DNA from: JACCZZ01 sp044227805
Lineage (GTDB): Bacteria; Bacteroidota; Bacteroidia; Chitinophagales; UBA10324
Direction of reading: 5' to 3'
NCBI GenBank assembly: GCA_044227805.1
Contig: JBGAWA010000052.1
Coordinates: forward strand, 1 to 28,327
Length of the DNA: 28,327 nt
Shown here: piece after piece, positions 24,829 through 28,327 of the stretch
How the letters are laid out: each line of letters begins with the position of its first letter
How positions within the stretch are numbered: position 1 is the stretch's first letter
Translations under genes and position numbers: made by a program
Notes under the pieces: model-generated
What the model was told of the DNA's origin: nothing
Databases searched by the model: none
Seen by the model: the letters and a program-made list of their open reading frames with translations, nothing else

Positions 24829-24861
24829 ATTATGACACCCCCGGTTTCAAGACTGCCCTAA

Positions 24862-24893
24862 AAGGCCTCCCATAAATATGGGGGTTTTGCCTT
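24862..24893 (+). other. Leader stem-loop before the NarL-type regulator
   Basis: AAGGC (24862-24866) pairs with GCCTT (24889-24893), enclosing CTCCCATA/TATGGGGG, which is followed by TTTT. It lies 37 bp before the ATG and overlaps the proposed -33 element. It may be a weak terminator isolating the operon, or part of its control region. Confidence 0.4.
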
Positions 24894-24914
24894 CATTGAA
24901 TATTCCAATATTTG
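24887..24914 (+). promoter_or_regulatory. Possible promoter of the regulator-kinase operon
   Basis: TTG at 24887-24889 and AATATTTG at 24907-24914 are spaced 17 bp apart. The second differs from TAnnTTTG at one base. The predicted leader is about 11 nt. Confidence 0.35.
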
Positions 24915-24930
24915 AGCTTAATTTCAAAGC

Positions 24931-25563
24931 ATGATCCGCATTTTGGCTTTTGAAGATAATAATGATTTTAGCGATAGCCTCAGCGCGCTCATCGGAAATG
25001 CTGATGGCATGGAACTGAATGCCATCTATCCCAATTGCAAAAATGCAGCAAGACATGTTGCGTTTCACCGGCCTGATGTGGTGCTGATGGATATTGACAT
25101 GCTGGTTGAAAATGGATTACAGGGCTTGCGGAGCATCAGGGCCGCCGGTCACGATGTATGCATATTGATGCTCACCGTCTTTGACGATAATGAAAGAGTC
25201 TTTCAGGCTGTCTGTGACGGAGCAAGTGGTTACCTGCTGAAGCGCACACCTCCCGATAAAATTATTGAAGCCATCCGGGAAGCGCATTCGGGGGGCGCAC
25301 CCATGACGCCTTCCGTGGCGAAACAGGTATTGAAGCTTTTTTCTCAGCCATTTCAAAAATCAGTTGAGTTGCAAACCCTTACAGCACGCGAGCATGATGT
25401 GCTTGCCCTGCTGGTACGTGGTTACAGCTATAAAATGGCGTCAAATGAGCTGGGCGTGAGTATTGAAACCTTGCGGTACCACATCAAGAATATCTATACC
25501 AAGCTACATGTAAATTCAAAAAGTGAAGCCGTTGCAAAGGCTATTCATCATAAAATAGGTTAA
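24931..25563 (+). CDS. NarL/FixJ-type response regulator
   Basis: A DNA-binding response regulator of 210 residues, normal for the family. The receiver domain (about 1-120) has acidic residues E8/D9, phosphoacceptor D54 in VLMDIDM and K104 (LLKR). The proline that usually follows the DxxM segment is a leucine here. A LuxR-type helix-turn-helix covers about 147-206 (LTAREHDVLALLVRG, then SIETLRYHIKNIYTKL with NSKSEAV). It is followed after 11 bp by a sensor kinase of the matching HisKA_3 class, so the two should form one system, with the regulator first. Targets are unknown. Confidence 0.93.
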   Translation: MIRILAFEDNNDFSDSLSALIGNADGMELNAIYPNCKNAARHVAFHRPDVVLMDIDMLVENGLQGLRSIRAAGHDVCILMLTVFDDNERVFQAVCDGASGYLLKRTPPDKIIEAIREAHSGGAPMTPSVAKQVLKLFSQPFQKSVELQTLTAREHDVLALLVRGYSYKMASNELGVSIETLRYHIKNIYTKLHVNSKSEAVAKAIHHKIG

Positions 25564-25574
25564 CCTTATCGCGG

Positions 25575-27521
25575 GTGGCAGTCATAAAGATCCAATCAAT
25601 ATTTCTATACGGTCTCGCTGTTTACATATTTCTGTTTCCGTTCCGAGGTTGTAACGATGCTGTACAAACGGAAAAAAATCCCGCCAACATAATTCTTCTT
25701 GATTCCCTTCACCTTGCCGCCCTATCAGACAGTATCTTATATCATGCGATAGTTCCAAGAGATACCCTTTACTGCTACCAATCCATTCAATTCTTCTTCA
25801 ATACCGATATCGCGGTTAAATACCCACGGCTCGTATGTGATGCCTATTCGAATGCATTGTTAGCCTGTCAGGCATTCCCCAATGATCTGAATGGTGACAA
25901 TTACACGGCGAATTTATTGCGCCAAATAAAAATGCTTGCCCAGTCAACACAGCAGCCATCTTTGAAAACATGGTCTCAATACCTGGAGGCGCGCCATTAT
26001 TCTGATATTGATGAATACCTGGTCGCCCTGCCGGGACTGCTTACGGTTTACCATCAGTTCGAACAGCAGAACGACAGTAATGGTCAGAGCGTAACCAGTA
26101 AAAGATTAGGCATGATTTATTTACGCAGCTATAACGACTACAGCCATGCTATTTACTATTTCAAAAAGGCAAGAGATGTATATAGTGATCCGGTGGAGAA
26201 GGCCAAGAACACATTCTTCTTATTCTATTGTTATAGCGCCATGGATAATATTGACACCGTCACAAGCTATTACTCTCAGATTCTTGGAACCTACTCTTCA
26301 CTCCTTTGGGAAGGTGACCTGCTAATGACAAAGGGCTTGTATCAGTTGTTCCTTTTTGAGAAAGCATCAGGAGGCAGTATTGACTCTGTTGATTACTATT
26401 TCCATCTGTTAGAGAAGGTAGCTGCTCCTTCGAATCGTTATTCACAAATGAACCTCCTGTACTTCTGTTCAAGATATGCCAGCGCCTTGTTGAATAAAAA
26501 GGAGTTTGATAATACGATTCAGATCTTAGCCAAAGCGCTAGAGCCAGACACTTCATATAGTTATATCAACAAGACAGTGGTAGATCTCTATGAAACACGT
26601 TACAAGTACTATGAAGCGATAGGCAACCATGAGCTGGCTGTTAAATATTATCAACTCTACAATGCCAAAGCAACAGCGTTTTATACTGAAGACAACAGGG
26701 CGAAGATCGAACGGGTAAAGATTGAATTTGAAAATGAGCAGGAAAAACTCAAATTAAAGAAAGAACAGGAAGAGAAGGAAGCAAGCGCAATGAACCTGAT
26801 TCGGGTAGAGAAAACCATTCGTAATTTTCTTATTGGCGGATCTGTTTTATTACTGCTCTTAATCGGCGTTTTAATAAACCGCAACAAACTAAAACGGGCA
26901 GTCGAAATGGAAAAGATGCGGAACCGGCTGAGCCGTGATCTCCACGACGATATTGGCAGTACACTGAGCAGCATTAATATTTTAAGTCGCACGGCGCAGG
27001 ATACCTTAAACAGGGCTGATACGGAAAAGACAAAACTTTCTCTGGAAAAAATGAATGAACGCAGCCAACGGCTGCTCGACAATATGAGTGATATTATCTG
27101 GAACATACATCCGGGTAATGACAGCATGCAGGAAGTGGTGAGCCGGATGAGAGAGTATGCAACCACCATCCTCGAAGCAAGAAATATCGATTATACCTTC
27201 AACTTTCCCAATGAGAAAATGGACATTAAATTCAGCATGGAAGTAAAAAACAATATCTATCTGATATTTAAGGAAGCGGTCAATAACCTTTCAAAATATT
27301 CCCGAAGCAATCATGCCATCTTAACCCTTAGCCTAGACGAAAAGCATGTGCATCTTACCATACAGGATAACGGAATTGGGTTTAATGATCAGGAACTGGC
27401 CCACCGCGGTGGCTTGAAAAATATGCAGCACCGGGCGAATGAAATAAAAGGAATACTGTCTATTACATCTGTAAAAGATAAAGGAACTACCGTTGATCTC
27501 ACTTTTCCACGACATACGTGA
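25575..27521 (+). CDS. TPR-containing HisKA_3 sensor histidine kinase
   Basis: A membrane sensor kinase of 648 residues, the presumed partner of the preceding NarL-type regulator. It opens with GTG at 25575; no in-frame ATG comes before the domains. A hydrophobic export segment (about 8-23) ends near FRGC, weakly like a lipobox. A periplasmic helical TPR-like region (about 85-370) with units such as HAIYYFKKARDVY leads to a charged coiled coil (about 375-403) and one transmembrane helix (about 417-434). The HisKA_3 domain has H457 in SRDLHDDIGSTLSSI. The ATPase domain has KEAVNNLSKYS (566-576), DNGIGF (598-603) and GGLKNM (612-617). This is the usual Bacteroidota layout for sensing through a TPR domain. 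The ligand is unknown. Confidence 0.92.
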   Translation: MAVIKIQSIFLYGLAVYIFLFPFRGCNDAVQTEKNPANIILLDSLHLAALSDSILYHAIVPRDTLYCYQSIQFFFNTDIAVKYPRLVCDAYSNALLACQAFPNDLNGDNYTANLLRQIKMLAQSTQQPSLKTWSQYLEARHYSDIDEYLVALPGLLTVYHQFEQQNDSNGQSVTSKRLGMIYLRSYNDYSHAIYYFKKARDVYSDPVEKAKNTFFLFYCYSAMDNIDTVTSYYSQILGTYSSLLWEGDLLMTKGLYQLFLFEKASGGSIDSVDYYFHLLEKVAAPSNRYSQMNLLYFCSRYASALLNKKEFDNTIQILAKALEPDTSYSYINKTVVDLYETRYKYYEAIGNHELAVKYYQLYNAKATAFYTEDNRAKIERVKIEFENEQEKLKLKKEQEEKEASAMNLIRVEKTIRNFLIGGSVLLLLLIGVLINRNKLKRAVEMEKMRNRLSRDLHDDIGSTLSSINILSRTAQDTLNRADTEKTKLSLEKMNERSQRLLDNMSDIIWNIHPGNDSMQEVVSRMREYATTILEARNIDYTFNFPNEKMDIKFSMEVKNNIYLIFKEAVNNLSKYSRSNHAILTLSLDEKHVHLTIQDNGIGFNDQELAHRGGLKNMQHRANEIKGILSITSVKDKGTTVDLTFPRHT

Positions 27522-28066
27522 TAGATTATCACTAACGCCGGCTCATTGACACTTTAACCCGGATTTTTCAGTGGAAAATTCCGCTTCGCTGCGACTTAGA
27601 ACTGCTAAGGGTTTGCTCAATTTGTCAAGAAATGAAAATGTTTCACAAACCCTAAGCAGTTCTACGTCGGGGTTAAACCCGTTGCCGCCTTGAACTGAAA
27701 AATGCGGGTTTAAAAAATGTGTCTGTGAGCGGAGGGGAATGGTGACATTTCTTTCATCTCTGACCAGCTGTTCAGTAAGTCTTTTATGCTACACTACTGC
27801 CTTGTCACCGTTTGAATCCGCTGTCTGTGACATTGCTTTTTACTGGTCTCTCCATGTTTCAGACACCTGTAATGAATCCTGAAAAACAATCCCATGACTA
27901 TCCTTCGTTGATATTTCATTGCGCCGTCCGGTAACCAATCATTCGTCCTCCAATAAGTGAACGCCCCACCCTTTTATGTAGGTACTTTCACCTGCTTGCT
28001 TCATTTCTTTTGTGCAGTGATTTTTTCACTGACTAAAAAATCAACTAAAACTTAAAAATTACTCTT
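27522..28066. other. Intergenic region with large inverted repeat
   Basis: 545 bp. A GTGATA-GAT-TATCAC hairpin overlaps the kinase stop (27518-27532), and a 162-bp nested inverted repeat follows. From 27715 to 28066 I see no gene or recognised site; the 25 bp before the next ATG are A-rich, as is typical of Bacteroidota leaders. Confidence 0.6.
27553..27714. repeat. Family E nested inverted repeat
   Basis: Outer arms 27553-27572 and 27694-27714 are complementary apart from one inserted A and one mismatch (ACCCGGATTTTTCAGT with ACTGAAAAATGCGGGT). Inner arms 27592-27615 and 27646-27669 pair over 24 bp with two mismatches (core AGAACTGC and GCAGTTCT). The loop between the inner arms is 30 bp. 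It has no coding frame. It may be a miniature inverted-repeat element, a structured RNA or a bidirectional terminator. Confidence 0.75.
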
Positions 28067-28327
28067 ATGAAAATGAAAACACTTTTTACCTTAATCATTT
28101 CAGCATTGCTGACTACTTATGCAAACGCTCAAACCTGGAATCTCGGCGGGAATGCGCCAACAGCCACCAGCACACTTGGAAACACGACCAAACAAAACCT
28201 GAACCTTATCACGGATAACAAGGTCCGGCTGGCTATAAAAAAAACCGGGCAGATTGGAATCGGCATCAACAGTCCTACTTCGCTCTTGCATATAGAGCAA
28301 ACCGGTCTAACGGACTTGCTGATAAAA
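28067..28327 (+). CDS. Tail-fibre-like surface protein, 5' part (cut by window end)
   Basis: The first 87 codons of a gene that runs off the window. The ATG at 28067 follows an A-rich leader. A signal peptide (MKMKTLFTLIISALLTTYANAQ) is split here as MKMKTLFTLIISALL and TTYANAQ, with cleavage after about A21. The mature start TWNLGGNAPT is followed by QIGIGINSPTSLLHIEQTG, one unit of the GNVGIGTxSPxxxLHI repeat also found in the protein at 7762-9069. It is therefore probably of the same surface family. The C-terminal coiled coil cannot be checked. It lies 545 bp after the kinase gene and may be under separate control. Confidence 0.8.
   Translation, partial: MKMKTLFTLIISALLTTYANAQTWNLGGNAPTATSTLGNTTKQNLNLITDNKVRLAIKKTGQIGIGINSPTSLLHIEQTGLTDLLIK

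Larger units (their letters stand above)
24008..24930. other. Long repeat-rich intergenic region
   Basis: 923 bp. From left to right it holds a stem-loop, a family A copy, two family B copies, a second family A copy in opposite orientation, an ATCCTTAA/TTAAGGAT hairpin (24661-24695), a 39-codon open frame, and an AAGGC/GCCTT-bounded stem-loop before the regulator gene. No conserved gene was recognised. Confidence 0.6.

Noticed and set aside
26681..27169. Leftward 162-codon frame inside the TPR kinase gene
   Set aside because: It is antisense to the transmembrane, HisKA_3 and N-terminal ATPase coding region; its serine/leucine-rich composition is a shadow of the kinase codons.
28100..28300. 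Leftward 66-codon frame at the right end
   Set aside because: It is antisense to a tail-fibre-like gene start with a clear signal peptide and GIG repeat.

Overview
This window looks like a chromosomal segment of a Bacteroidota bacterium, probably of the Chitinophagales/Saprospirales type. Seven encoded proteins end in a type IX secretion system (T9SS) C-terminal sorting domain, most with a YPNP-type motif. Two-component systems are of the LytS/LytTR and TPR-kinase/LuxR kinds. Shine-Dalgarno sequences are weak or absent, and some upstream regions carry the Bacteroidota -7 box TAnnTTTG. No rRNA, tRNA, CRISPR array, transposase or integrase gene was seen. The lineage call is inference from gene content, not from a marker gene.

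Layout: 1-1.9 kb holds a leftward LytS-type kinase and LytTR regulator with a 4-bp overlap, divergent from a secreted peptidylarginine/agmatine deiminase-family protein (2.1-4.0 kb). A repeat-rich 634-bp gap contains a possible gene remnant. From 4.7 to 15.9 kb all genes run leftward: a large BNR/coat-hanger T9SS protein in tandem with a tail-fibre-like surface protein, an outer-membrane barrel, a small T9SS protein, a thioredoxin-fold protein resembling iodothyronine deiodinases, a putative propeller and a LamG-domain protein. From 16.1 kb on genes run rightward: a zinc-free MDR oxidoreductase, a class III nucleotide cyclase fused to TolB-like and TPR regions, a 1464-residue multidomain T9SS protein whose signal peptide is out of frame, a NarL-type regulator with its TPR-containing kinase, and the start of another tail-fibre-like protein cut by the window end.

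Most of the coding capacity is for exported surface or secreted proteins, mixed with signalling genes (two two-component pairs and a cyclase). No metabolic pathway is complete here. I infer an outer-surface interaction region, but no gene directly shows the ligand or substrate.

The less expected layer is intergenic. At least five families of short dispersed repeats fill the gaps: a 78-bp element (family C) with two full copies and several partial ones, a roughly 65-bp imperfect palindrome (A), REP-like small palindromes (B), a 35-bp direct repeat on both sides of one gene (D), and a 162-bp nested inverted repeat (E). None encodes a protein, and they tend to lie just beyond stop codons.
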